A stretch of DNA of 64,000 bases from Undaria pinnatifida. Its lineage: Eukaryota > Sar > Phaeophyceae > Laminariales > Alariaceae. The notes beneath the pieces are model-generated. The model did no database searches, was not told where the DNA came from, and saw only the letters and a program-made list of their open reading frames with translations. A program made the translations under genes and the position numbers. The stretch is taken from positions 6,124,151-6,188,150 of the forward strand of contig JABAKD010000017.1 of the NCBI GenBank assembly GCA_012845835.1, in the 5' to 3' direction. The number at the start of each line of letters is the position of its first letter. Position 1 is the stretch's first letter. Below, in pieces: positions 32,127 to 44,100 of the stretch.

Positions 32127-35100
32127 CTGATGCACGCGCACAGTATCGATAAGAACGCGGGAACGGCGGAAAGGGGGAGAGGGGGGGGGGGGGGGGAAGC
32201 AAAGGGAACCAATCACGATCTAGGTCATTTGGAAAATCTACAATACCTGGTAGACCTAATGCTTCGAACGTTTCTCGTCCTCCAGGCCTATTTTGTGCAG
32301 TTTAGACCACCACACAGACGTGAATACAAGCGTGAATGGTGGAGGGAGCTGGGAGAGGTGACGGGCGAGGGGAAACGCACACAAGCAAGTGCTCACCTAC
32401 TGTGAAAACAGGAAGCACGAGATTGCAAGACAGGGGTGGCGGAGGAGAGGTACCGGCAGGGATGAATGAAGGAGACACGAGGTAGCGAGGAAACATCCAC
32501 AAGTACCTGGTGAAAGTTACGTTGCTCCGCTAAAAATAGCATACCATAGTGCAAGGTGCGTATCATCAGCTGCCGACCAACATCAAACAGTGAATTACGT
32601 ACGCACGGGACGGATCACGGCCTAGATCGTCTATATCGGCTCAGATCGCACTGTCACTTTTCCGTGCTCCAGGTCCAGCTTAAGCGTTTTACATCGCTGC
32701 GTCGAGCCGCGTACAAGGCGGGAATGGGGGGGGGGGGGTATCGGGGCCCAGGGTGCCAGGCCTGCATCATCAACCGTCGGCGAAGCACGTTACGATTCCA
32801 TTAGCGGAATGGGGCGGAGGGGGGCGGGGGACCGAACACGACCAAGCGCTAAGTTGCTGCGGTGTTCGCGGACGGCGAACTTTCATTGGGCAGGAGTTGG
32901 GTAAAAATACAAATAATGGTCTGTATAGAAACCGGCGAACAGTACAATCTAACGCCAACCCAAACCTACAAGCAATCAGCGTACAAAAAGGTTGTTTCAC
33001 CACTGTTATATCCGCTTAAGTTTCTTGTGGGTTGGTTGGTCATGGGTTATGATGTTCGTTGGTGTCAATATAACGTTTGCACCTTTTTCCAACCCAAACA
33101 GATGCCGGAACAAACTCGCGATTGTCCTGCTGTGAAACAGAAAAAAAAAAGGGTGCCAGGCGCGTGAATTTGAGAGTCCTTCATGCCATTTCGCCATATT
33201 TTTCCTATGGACATCCGCATCATTAGTAGCTGCCGATGAGCATTGACAGTAAACTATGCACCCATGCGACAGATCACGATCTATAGTAGACCATCTAGAT
33301 CATCATCTTAGATCCTACATTCGGCTTCACATTCACGCGGGCCAGCTTGGGTTGTTTTGAGGAACTTTGATCGTTTCGACCGACGCGATTGCACGTCAGC
33401 GATGGCGCGCCCGGGGCCGGAGAGTAGTGGCAAAGCGTACACACGTACATATATGACTATGCGATATGCATCGTGTACATACTACCTGGTACATTTTTTC
33501 GTGGCAGGGCGTTCATTACGTTATTTGACAGCGATGTCCGAGATGAATTACAGGTTAGAGGGTGCAATCAGTGATATCGTCCCTACGTCACGTACCTGGT
33601 AAAGAACATCGAAATCTTGAAAATAGTATGAAAAATATATAGTTCACCCTCAACTCCCTTCATGTATGGTATGTTTATCGGCTGCTTCGACGACGTAAGA
33701 CAATAAAATGTCGTGGAATGAGCATAGATTGATATAACGGGGGCGTTGTATCGTTAGCGTTGTGAATGTGTCGACCCGGGGGAGCGGGTGTTGTTTTGTT
33801 GCCTCTTGTCGAGAGTGTTTCTCGGAAGCCGTTGCCGCCGCTAGCTCCTTCTCTCAACAAGCTCTCGTGCCCGTGAGAAAAACAAGCATGTGCACATCAC
33901 AACAAGCGTCACACGTACAGCCATGTTAGGCTAGCCTTGGGGCTGGTGCAGGTGGTGGTGGAGGAGGAGGAGGTTGTGGAGAAGGAGGGGGCGTAGGTGG
34001 TGGTGGTAGTGTTGGTGGTGGTTGTAGTGGTGGTGGTGGAGAGGTGGTGGTGGTGGTGGTGGTGGTGGTGGTGGTGGTGGTAAACAACACTCCTTGGTAA
34101 ACAGCACTCCTTGTTAACGGGGCTGTGAGCTGTTTTTCGTATTTATGGGTTGGGTGGCGATGTAAGCCAACCAATCGAGTCTGGCCTGTCTCGGTGTAAT
34201 CCACCCTGCGAGCCACAAACCCACCACCCACGTAAAAAAACTTGGAAGTCCATAGTACGGTAACGAGCTTATTGTGTTTCCTACCTAAATGATATCTACT
34301 TGGCTACGTACAGTCAGTCAACTCCCACGTCCACCACTGAGACTTACGTTTTCATCACAACTGGCCACCTCTTCTCCCGCAAAAGTAGAAAGGCGGTGGA
34401 ACGGCATACGTGGCTGTAACAGTTGTCCCTCCTCCTCGTTGTCCTGGTCCGTTTGACTGTCCGCTTGACGATCAGCTTGGCGGTCCGCTTCAAGGCCCTT
34501 TTGACGGCCGGGTTGGCGGTCCGTCTGACGGTCCGCTTGCCATCCCGATTGACTGTCTGTTTGACGGTCCGATTTTTCAGGGTCCGCTTGAAGGCACGCT
34601 ACACGATCCGTTTGACGGCTCCTTCGATGGCCTCCTTGACGGTCAGCTTGACGGTCCTCTTGACGCTCAGCTTGGCGGTCTCCCTGCCGATCAGCTTGGC
34701 GACCCCTTCCACGATCCGCTTGACGGTTCTTGTCTAGCTCCGCTTGCATGATGGAGTTCTGAGCTCGAAGCTCTTCTGCTAGCTGTGCAGTCAGCGAATG
34801 TGGGCGTCAAAAGCGAGAATACGGGAAAGAGGCCAGAGACGGTGGATGATATTTAGTCCACCATCTTAGGCACAAGGATGTGTTTCATACATTTAATTTT
34901 TTTTTCGAAGCATGTACCTACCCATAGTGTTACCTTGGCCATCCGATATTGTCTAGTACCGTGTGACCTTCGACGTTGATCGCTCAAAAACTACATCCCC
35001 AGCAAGAAGGAGAAAACACAGAAGTAAAGGAAAAAATAAATATATGTATATGGCCTCCGACAATGTCCTGTCTAGCTTAACGCCTTTACACTTGGAAACC

Positions 35101-38100
35101 CGTTTTTGGGGAGAAAATTGCTTGAAATTGGTATAGGGGTATTTGGGGGATCTAAAGGGGATAAGCCTCGATCTTATTACCTAAGTCATTGGCCTTACCT
35201 TGATGGCCGAGTTGGTGCGGCCTTCGGCGGACCGTTTCTCCGCTTCCAGCTTTTCGATGAGGTCCTCTTGTTCGCGGAGCTCGGCATCCATCTTCAAGAT
35301 CAGATTCAGTGTCACGGGACGAGTAAGCGCAGCAGGTGGCATTATCGCTTGCATTGCTTTTGTTTAGTTTCTGCTGATTGGTGATTGTGGCAAGATACGG
35401 ACGCGAAGTAGATTCAGGATAATTCTATGGGAAATGGGATGCTTCGTAGCCGGATATCGTGGGGAATGAAGTGTAAGCCCCCGAGCCGTACTCTGAGCTT
35501 CTACCGCATGCGTATCAGGTAGAAGCGCGTCTGTACGCCAACGTAACGCAACGCGTATCTGGCTATACCAAGGAATTTTCAAGCCTCTGCGCCTCCCCTT
35601 TGCTCTCCACTGGACAAAACCCCTGAGCAAGGCTCGGTCCCTGAGCGAGGCTTGAGGAAGAGCCGAACAACTTCCTTGGCGGGGGGGGGGGTAAATGTTT
35701 CTGTAGTTGTTTGTAAGGTGTCGAACGCCAAAGCTTACACTTGCAGGCTGCGATATCGTTTCCCTTCACAGTACGTACTGAAGTAATGTCGTGGATTAGA
35801 ACCCGCGGTGACTACATTAGTCACGCCACTCCCTCGCTACGTGTTTGTGAGTGATTGACGCCACAGCTTATGGGCTGCGTGTATTGTTTCCCTCCAAAGC
35901 GGCAACTAAGGCCAGGTCTTGGACTAGTAGCTGCGGTGAACACATTTAGTCCGTTCACCGCCGCGCTACGTCCCACGTAAGCTGTAGATAACTTCTTCTT
36001 TTTTCCCGCTCACGTGCTAAGACACATATAGTCTATAGAGGCATCCCTGCTGGGCTAAAAAATGTCTTCTGAACGACGAGTTCTCCTTATAAAGCCTCTA
36101 CAAACTGGAAACCTTTTTTTTTTGACAAAAAATCTCCTTGAAGTTATTGTAGGGAGAGATTTTTTGGATAAAGAGGGTCATAAACCCAGAAAATTCGGCG
36201 GAAATTTCATTTTTTTTGTTGTTTTCGCAAAAGTTGTTTTTTTTCTAATACCTACCGTAGGTCATGTAACTTTTTCTTTTGTTTTGTTCATCGGATTGCA
36301 CGCTTTTTCTTCTCTCTGAAATCAGTTTTTTGGGGGCGGGGAATATGGAGCTCCTCCTGAAAGTGGGAGCGACTGGTGCTACAGGGACGGTAGGGATGCG
36401 TTGGCACTCTTTTTGTGCCTTCCTGCGGAGGAGCTTTTTTACCCTCTTCTCTGAAGCCTTTTTCTTGCGTTTTGTAGAAAACTGAATAAGTGGCGTAGCT
36501 GGACGGAACTTTCCACGGCTTAGTTCAAAGAAACGAAGGAAAACACGAAACGTGTTGCAAAAAAATGAAGGTAAAAACGAAAAAAAAACGAAAACAAACG
36601 AAAAAAAACGAAAAAAAAAAGAACAAAAAACGAAAAAAAACGAACAAAAAACGGACGGTTGTGGGTTAAGGAGCCTCGTCGTTCCGAGAAAAAAAAAGGG
36701 AAAAAATAAGGGCTACCTTTATTTTAGCACCAGTCGAGCGTCACTAAAAAATGGGTGCACCACTATCATAGCGCAGGATGAGTTGTCCGGACGGCAACTA
36801 AGACGTCGACAGTAGAATCCCTTTACAGCGTCAGAGGCGGCAAAGAAAAATTGACTAATGAAAAAATAAAACGGTTTCGGCATCGGCCACTACTGTTGGT
36901 TGGAGACGATGAAGTTGGTGTCTGAACGACGACGCCAACAGTGCGAAGACTCACACGGTACGGGCGCAGCAGCAGCATGATCCCTACTCGTGCTGCTGCG
37001 TGCTCACGCTGCTCGATAGGCGCTTGCAAAATGTCGCAATCGACGGGGGTTGTTTTGGGGTTGCTTTACATGCGTGGGTCCTTGACGGGCTAAGAAGGGT
37101 TTGCTTGCTGTTCTTTCGCTCGCTGAGGTGTGTCGAGCGATCGACCGGTGCCAAAAACGGCATGTTGCACTTTGCCTTGGTTCTCGGGTTGGGGAACGAA
37201 GGAGTGTGTCGTGTTATTTTTTCTTGGATAATTTCTGGGCGTTGTATGATAGGTCGGTGAATGTGCCCGTTGCTGTCGGACTCCCAGCACAATATTCCCT
37301 GATCCAAATATAAACATTCCGTGCATTTTAAGATACAACGCCACAGGATCCCGACTATCACATCACGCCTCAAGGGCATTTTCGAAGGCAGCTGAAACTG
37401 CTAAACTCTAGCTCCAACGGCAACCCCGGCGGAAATCCCACAGCTGACCCCAACAAGCGTGCTACGTACGATAAGGATAACCTTTTTTTTCGTCCAGGCC
37501 ACTTGCCACCAAGGAATTTCCCAGTATGGCTGGGCAACATTTTCTTGAAAATCTTTGTGTTTTTTCCTTGTTCTCCGCCCGATACATTTGGCCATGGGAT
37601 TGCTAACATTTTCGCGGTTTCGGTTTCCTCACCACAACTTTTATCGCTCGAGGTATGCAGGGCTTCAAAGGAGGAGCCCCAGGACGTTCAGATGCGGGCC
37701 CTACCGCACCATGCGCGAGTCAACCTGTCCCCCATAACACCCCCCCCCCCCCCTACTCTATACTCTATTCATGGATCCCTGTTTCCCACCTACCTCCTCG
37801 ATTAAGGCGCGGGACTCCGCCAAATCTTCCCCCCCTTCGGCGGCGTGGGGGGTGCTGCTAACAGTGCTTCTCGTAGAGACGTCGGAGGTGCCTCCTCTTC
37901 CTCCTCCTCCACCTCTTCCTCCTCCTCCTTGTGACCCTTTTTCGACCGCTTCCACGGTGGAAGCAGCCGCCGCGGGGGTAGTCGTGGTTGCAGTGGTGGC
38001 GGTGGAGGTGGTAGCCACGGTAAGCGCACGAGCAGCGCTGGCGGCGGTCGAAGCGGTGGTGGTGCTGTTGGCGTTGTTGGCGTTGGCGTTGGCAATGGGT

Positions 38101-41100
38101 GGGGTGGTGTTGGCGGCGGTAGCCGTAGCAGCAGCGATAGCGGCGACGACGGCGGCTGTGGTGGAAGCTTCCGCAGCCTTCGCGGCAGCCGCGCCCTGGA
38201 GTCCAATGCGACGCCCGACAGAAAAAAAAGAGGTTGGATGCAAAAGTGTGGCGAGCTTAAGCGCTTACTGTTGCTCCTTTTTCGGCAACTTGCTGTGCAC
38301 GCAAAACTCAAATATATTGAGCTAAAACAAGTTAGATGTAAAAATGTGGTGACCTTCAGCGACTATTTTTGCCCCTTTTTCGTCAACTTGCTGTGCACGC
38401 AAAACTCAAATATATTTAGCTAAAATAAGTCGGATGCAAAAGTGTGGTGACCTTAAGCGCTTACCTTTGCTCCTTTTTCGGCAATTTGCTGTGCACGCAA
38501 AACTCCCAACATATTGAGCCAAAAGAAGTTGGATACAAAAGTGTGCTGAGCTTACGCGCTTATCTTGCTCCTTTTTCGCCAAGTTGCTGTGCACGCAAAA
38601 CTCCCAACATATTGAGCCAAAAGAAGTTGGATACAAAAGTGTGCTTAGCTTAAGCGCTTGCTCTTGCTCCTTTTTCGCCAAGTTGCTGTGCACGCAAAAC
38701 TCCAACACATCGAGCTGAGCGGATAATCGTGTCCTTGTTTTCGGCGGTACGTCGTGCAAAAACCCACAAAAAAAAAGCATTAGTCTACACCAACTGCTGT
38801 TGCTCTCACCCCTGCAATGGCCTCTGTTGAGGTACGACCTTGAACGGCCGGCAATTTCCTGATTTAGATAGGCAATTGGCCGTTTTCGTGTGATAGGATG
38901 ACGTTTTATAATCGGGGTAGTCAGGAGACGAAGAGACTCGTGCCTCCCGTCCCAGTTGTCATCCTCGATTCTGGTGGGAATAATTGCAAGGTGCGTCTCT
39001 CCCGCTTTGAGCTACGAAGGTGAGTAACGCCGGGGGCATGCCCACTTGGTCCACCTGTAGGTATACTCTGTGTCTCACCCCTAGGCTGCTTAACAAGTCT
39101 TAACAAATGGCGTCGATACATATCTTTCTCTGCTTGTGTATACCAAAAAACAGCAAGCGGAAGAGCTCACCATCTACTCCTCTTTCTTGAGACTGGAACA
39201 AAAACTAGGACACGATTTCTTCATCCATTAAAAAAATAAATAAAGACGAAAGAGCTCACCGTTTGTTTCGCCTCTTGGAGTGGCATGTGAACGAAAAAAG
39301 GGGACGACTTTTTCCTCTTCCTTCCTATAGAAGGTGCGTATTACACATAAGTGTTGCACGTATTGCGAACGCATGAAATTTATTCGGTTCCACGGATTAG
39401 CTTTGGATGCTGTTTTTATGAAGTAACTCACGATTTCTTCCACCATCTAGATAATATGTAGGCCTAACGAGCGCCCCGATGCTTGCTCTTCTCTCCTGCC
39501 GGCGCCCGAGACAACCTCCTGCTGTTGACATTTTTACATTTCTTTTATCGTTCGTCCTCCGTTAATGTCCAACTTACTAAAACTCAGTCGAGAGCAAAGC
39601 GAAGAGCTCCCAAGGTTCCTTCCTCTTCGTTTGGCTTGCCAGCCTCCTGCCCTTGTCCACTGTGCCCTTGTCCACTGAATTGCTGTTTCGTTTGACTACG
39701 CACAATGACCTGCACCTGTTGCCTCGTTGATCGCCGACGGCCAACGACAAACACCGAAACAAACTCACCATATCTTCCTCTTTTTTCTTTTCGGCCGCCA
39801 GGAGAGCCTCCAGCCTCACCCTGGCCTCCATCTCCTCGGCCAGCTTCCCCCTCTCCGCCGCCAGCATCGCCTTCCCCTCGTCTATCAGCTCCCTGGCCTG
39901 GCTGGCCTCGTGGGCAAGGCTCTCCTTCGTTGACCTTTCCACCTCGAGTGACTCCTGAGCGCGTTATCCACGCGCCACATCGGAGTTACAAACGCATGTT
40001 AACCGATGGACCCGCTCGTTATAATCGTCCTTAAACTCATGCGAGTCCAAAGTTAAGATCAAGGATACAGCCTACGCGCATGCGCTTCCTTCTCATATTT
40101 CATGTCATGGTTTCCTATTTTTTTTTTCCTTTTTTGGGGAAATGGTCGTGGGTGGTCGGAGTTGAAACGCATGCTGCACACTTGCTGGGCGGGCCAACAG
40201 AATAACAGAAATAACTAAAACTGCAACCAAAACAAACCTGGGACGCTCGTAGAGCCTCCTCGGCCCGAGCCCCCCTCTCTCTGGCCTCCTCCAGCCTGCC
40301 CTGTCTGGCGTCGGCCTCCAGCGTAAGGCGTTTGACTTCTCGAGCCAGCTCTCTGCCTCGCTCGCGCAGTCCCGCCGCTTCCGCGGCCTCCTTCCCCAGC
40401 CGCTGAATTTGATCGCAATACGCATAATTGCAGACAAATGGCACAAGCGTGACAGTGCTCGGGACACTATAATAGACTATAGGCATAGCAAGTTCCAGCT
40501 TAACGCGACAACATGTACGAGAGAGATATCATATTTAATGGAAAAATTGCACTATAGTAGGTACCAGGTGTTATAGATCCGTCGCTTCCGTAGCTTCTCC
40601 TTCCCCAACCTCTGCACCTAATCATGCTAGGCATAAAATTGCCGAATAGGCGGCAGTTAAGCACGGTAGGATATCATAACGTAGGCATAGCATGTCATAG
40701 GCGTAACACAAAAAATACCAGTAAGCAGTGTTGCAGACAAATTCGGCGTGTAGAACAATGCTAGGAATATCATAAAAATGGCACATCAAGTAATAAGCAC
40801 TAAAAAAAGTATGACTACGCCAGATATATATGTATATATATATCATAGTGGTAGGCAGAGTAGCATAATTATCGGTGCCAGGCAGAGCAGAGCGATGGGC
40901 ATAAGAGTAGAACAGTTGATCTGCTCGCAGAAAGGGCGACATGAACAATAGCAATCAAACGGGCCTAAAATAGTACCAGATACTAGGCATCATAGCATTG
41001 TAAAGGGCACACCCGATTTATGCGCACCCCGCGACGAGCCGAAAACATGCGCTCTTGGCTCGTGCAGGTAGTGGACAATGTATGGTTTTTAACACGCCGG

Positions 41101-44100
41101 GGCATGCCGATTTGACCGCCCTTGACCCCTTTAGATCCCCCAATCCCCTCCCCATACTAATTCCAAGTAATTTTGTCCCAACAATGGGTTTCCAGCTGGA
41201 GAGGCGTGAACACCCTTCAACTGTAAACCCGTTATCGGGTAAAAGTTATTTGGAGTTAGTATCGGGAGGGGCTTTGGGGCTCTAAAGGGGGACGTTTATG
41301 CGTCACATGTCCTTATCTTGGGCGTTCTTAAATAGAGATGCCACGCTTAATAATCGGCAACGCGTAGACGCGGATTGTGCCGGGATATTGGTAGTGCAAG
41401 AACGACTCAATAGGATATTCGGGTTTTGTACTATATGGAAAGGCGTTTTACTAGGATACGAAACCGTCAGTGCAGGCATCTTCAACGTCGCCTGTGCTGC
41501 GAGAGACAAATTCACTCTGTTTTCGCTCTACCCCAACTCTCTGCTCGCTCAGCGCCAGCTACTGCATGATCTACTGCTCCTGCAACGCCGGCGGGCTTCC
41601 CGTCAGATTGTATCCGTACCTGCTTTGATCGTGGAGCGCTTACCTGTAACTCGGACACCATTCCCTCGTTTTGATCGCGTAGGCGCTGCCCCTGTTTCGT
41701 CGCGTCTCGCAAACTCTTCTCGGCTGATTCCCTCCGTGACAACGCCTGCCAGGAAATATAACATAACACATATAAGCGAAATGGGGGGGGGGGATAAGAC
41801 CGCGGGCAGTAACGAAACATGTGCCTGGTGCCTTTCTGTTTCATTTTTGGCTTCCTTTCGTTTGCTGTTCTCCTATTCTTTGCGGATGCTTGCGAGTTAT
41901 CGACGGTGATGAAGCTCATGCTGAACTTGACGTAGGCGAGGCACGTTCGGCTACAGCATGCGTCCCGGTCTGAATGAATAACGCAGTGTCCCGTTACAAA
42001 GTCTGTCAAAATCACATGGCGAGGGATCGATGGTGAAACTCATGTTGCACAATATCATACGGCAAACATGCTGCTAAGCGTAAAATAGGCGTAGGGCGTG
42101 TTCGGCCAGATACAAGTAGGGGTCCCCCAACAAGGCGCTCTGAATGAGACAGTGTGCCGATACAAGGCGGTCAAAATTGCTTGGTGAGTGGTCGACGGTG
42201 AAACGCTCATGATGCACATTGTTGCACGGAAAACATGCTAAGCATACTATAGGCGTAGGACGTGTTCGGCTACATGCAGCAGGGGTTCCCCAATAAAGCG
42301 GCTTGGGTAAGGCGATATCCCTGTACAAAGCAGTCAAAATCGCCTGGCAAGTGGTCAGCGGTGAAAGCCATATACAGGTGATGGGGACGATGGAGGAAGG
42401 AAAATGTGCGAAGAATATGGACGGGACGCGCAACAAATCGAAACAAAAAATATCTGGTGTGTCTTACCTCCCTGGCTGCGTGGTAGTGTTCCCTCTGCTC
42501 CCGCTCCCTTCTCTGCACCTCCGCCTCGAGAGCGGCGGCAAGGTCCTCCTCTCTCTTGAGCACGATGCTCACCTGGACCGAGAATGTCAATCAACCACGG
42601 ACATGGGATGTTTTGATGTGCCGGATGTAGACCAGCAGAAGTAATGGCTTTTCCCTTTCGAGCCCCGTGTATATCGACATAAAAACGAGTTAGGAGAAGT
42701 AGGAGTAGTGTCACGCTGCGCCCGTCCCGCCCCGTACGATTCTTTGCACTGTTGACGCCGTCGTTCGGACACCATTGCTAATATCGCCAACCAGCAATGG
42801 CCGATGCCAGAATCGCCGATTTTCGTCGTCAACTTTTTTCTAAGAAGTCTCAAAGGGATTAGCACGAATAGTACACACGCACACACGCACACATGTACAC
42901 CACACGCGCACGCCGCATCCGCCCCAGGAGAGGCCGGCTACAAAACCTCTACCGTAGTCATAAACAAGGCTACAAAACCTCTACCGTGGTCATAAACAGG
43001 GGTTTCCTACGATGATCTGGCATTTACCGTACGGACAAAAAAAAATACGACTAGAACTGAACGGAAACGCAAAAAACCCGGTTACTACTCGGGAGATCGT
43101 GCTCTGCCATTTTTCTTGTCAAGCAAGGACAAGGACGCGTGCTACGATAGAGCTACGAAGCACTTTTTGATCGTTTTAATCTTCTGGATGACGGAGCTCC
43201 TTAACCCCAAATGGTCGGAAATCGGCCATTTTCGGTTTCGCAAAAGACCAAAGCTACGGTAGGGGCGGGTGGTTCCCTGTTTTTTTAGGGACCTTTTTTC
43301 GCAGTGGCTCGGGATGACTCGCGCGAGTGACCCCCCTGTCCCGTGCGGTCATAGATAGGCTTGTCGTGCTGCTCTAGTGCTTCGATATGAATCGTTAGTG
43401 GGATGGTTAGCTACGTTGCGCCAAAATCACCACCTAACTTGCTTTGGTCGGTGAGGTACAGAGTCACTCGTGCGAGTATGATAGTATGATGGTATGATGA
43501 TACGATTGTGAACACAAGGTAGTGAAAAGGGGGGGCGTATTGACATCTCCCCTACCGTGGCCTTGCTCAAAATTAGTATTTTTTATACTTAAGACAAGGC
43601 TTTGTTCATGGGGTTGCTCATTCAGTTTCTTCAAAAATCGGTTTTTGGGTGGGCAAAAAACCTCACAGGGTAAAAAACAACAATATGGTTGCTGGGCTGT
43701 ACCTCCACCGCAATATGCGTCCCAACCTCCAACCCCCTATTCCCACGAAAAATTACGAAAAAAAAATGGTGGAAGAAACAACTTATCTTTTTTTTCCCCC
43801 TACCATTTGCTTTTCGCGCAAGGCCAACAACAGCCCAACCACCCAAACTCAACGAAAAAACACGAAAAAAAAAATGGCTGAAGAAACACGTCTTCCTGTT
43901 CATTTGGTTTTTGTTCCCCCCCCAACCTACTGTAACCTTTTCGTGGGCTGGTGGACCTCGAGGTACGACCTTCGTCGGTTTCGATACAATTTTTGACTTT
44001 TTTTTTGTCCCAATCCAACAGAGGATGAAAGTCCTAAACACCTTAGTATTTGCGCAAAACTACGATGACTGCCGACCAAGGCTACGGTAGGGGGGGGGGG

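Noticed and set aside
37758-38325. A 184-codon plus-strand frame rich in Ala and Val
   Set aside because: It is the antisense of the Ala/Thr-rich exon 37794-38195, which has matching splice sites and phase on the minus strand.
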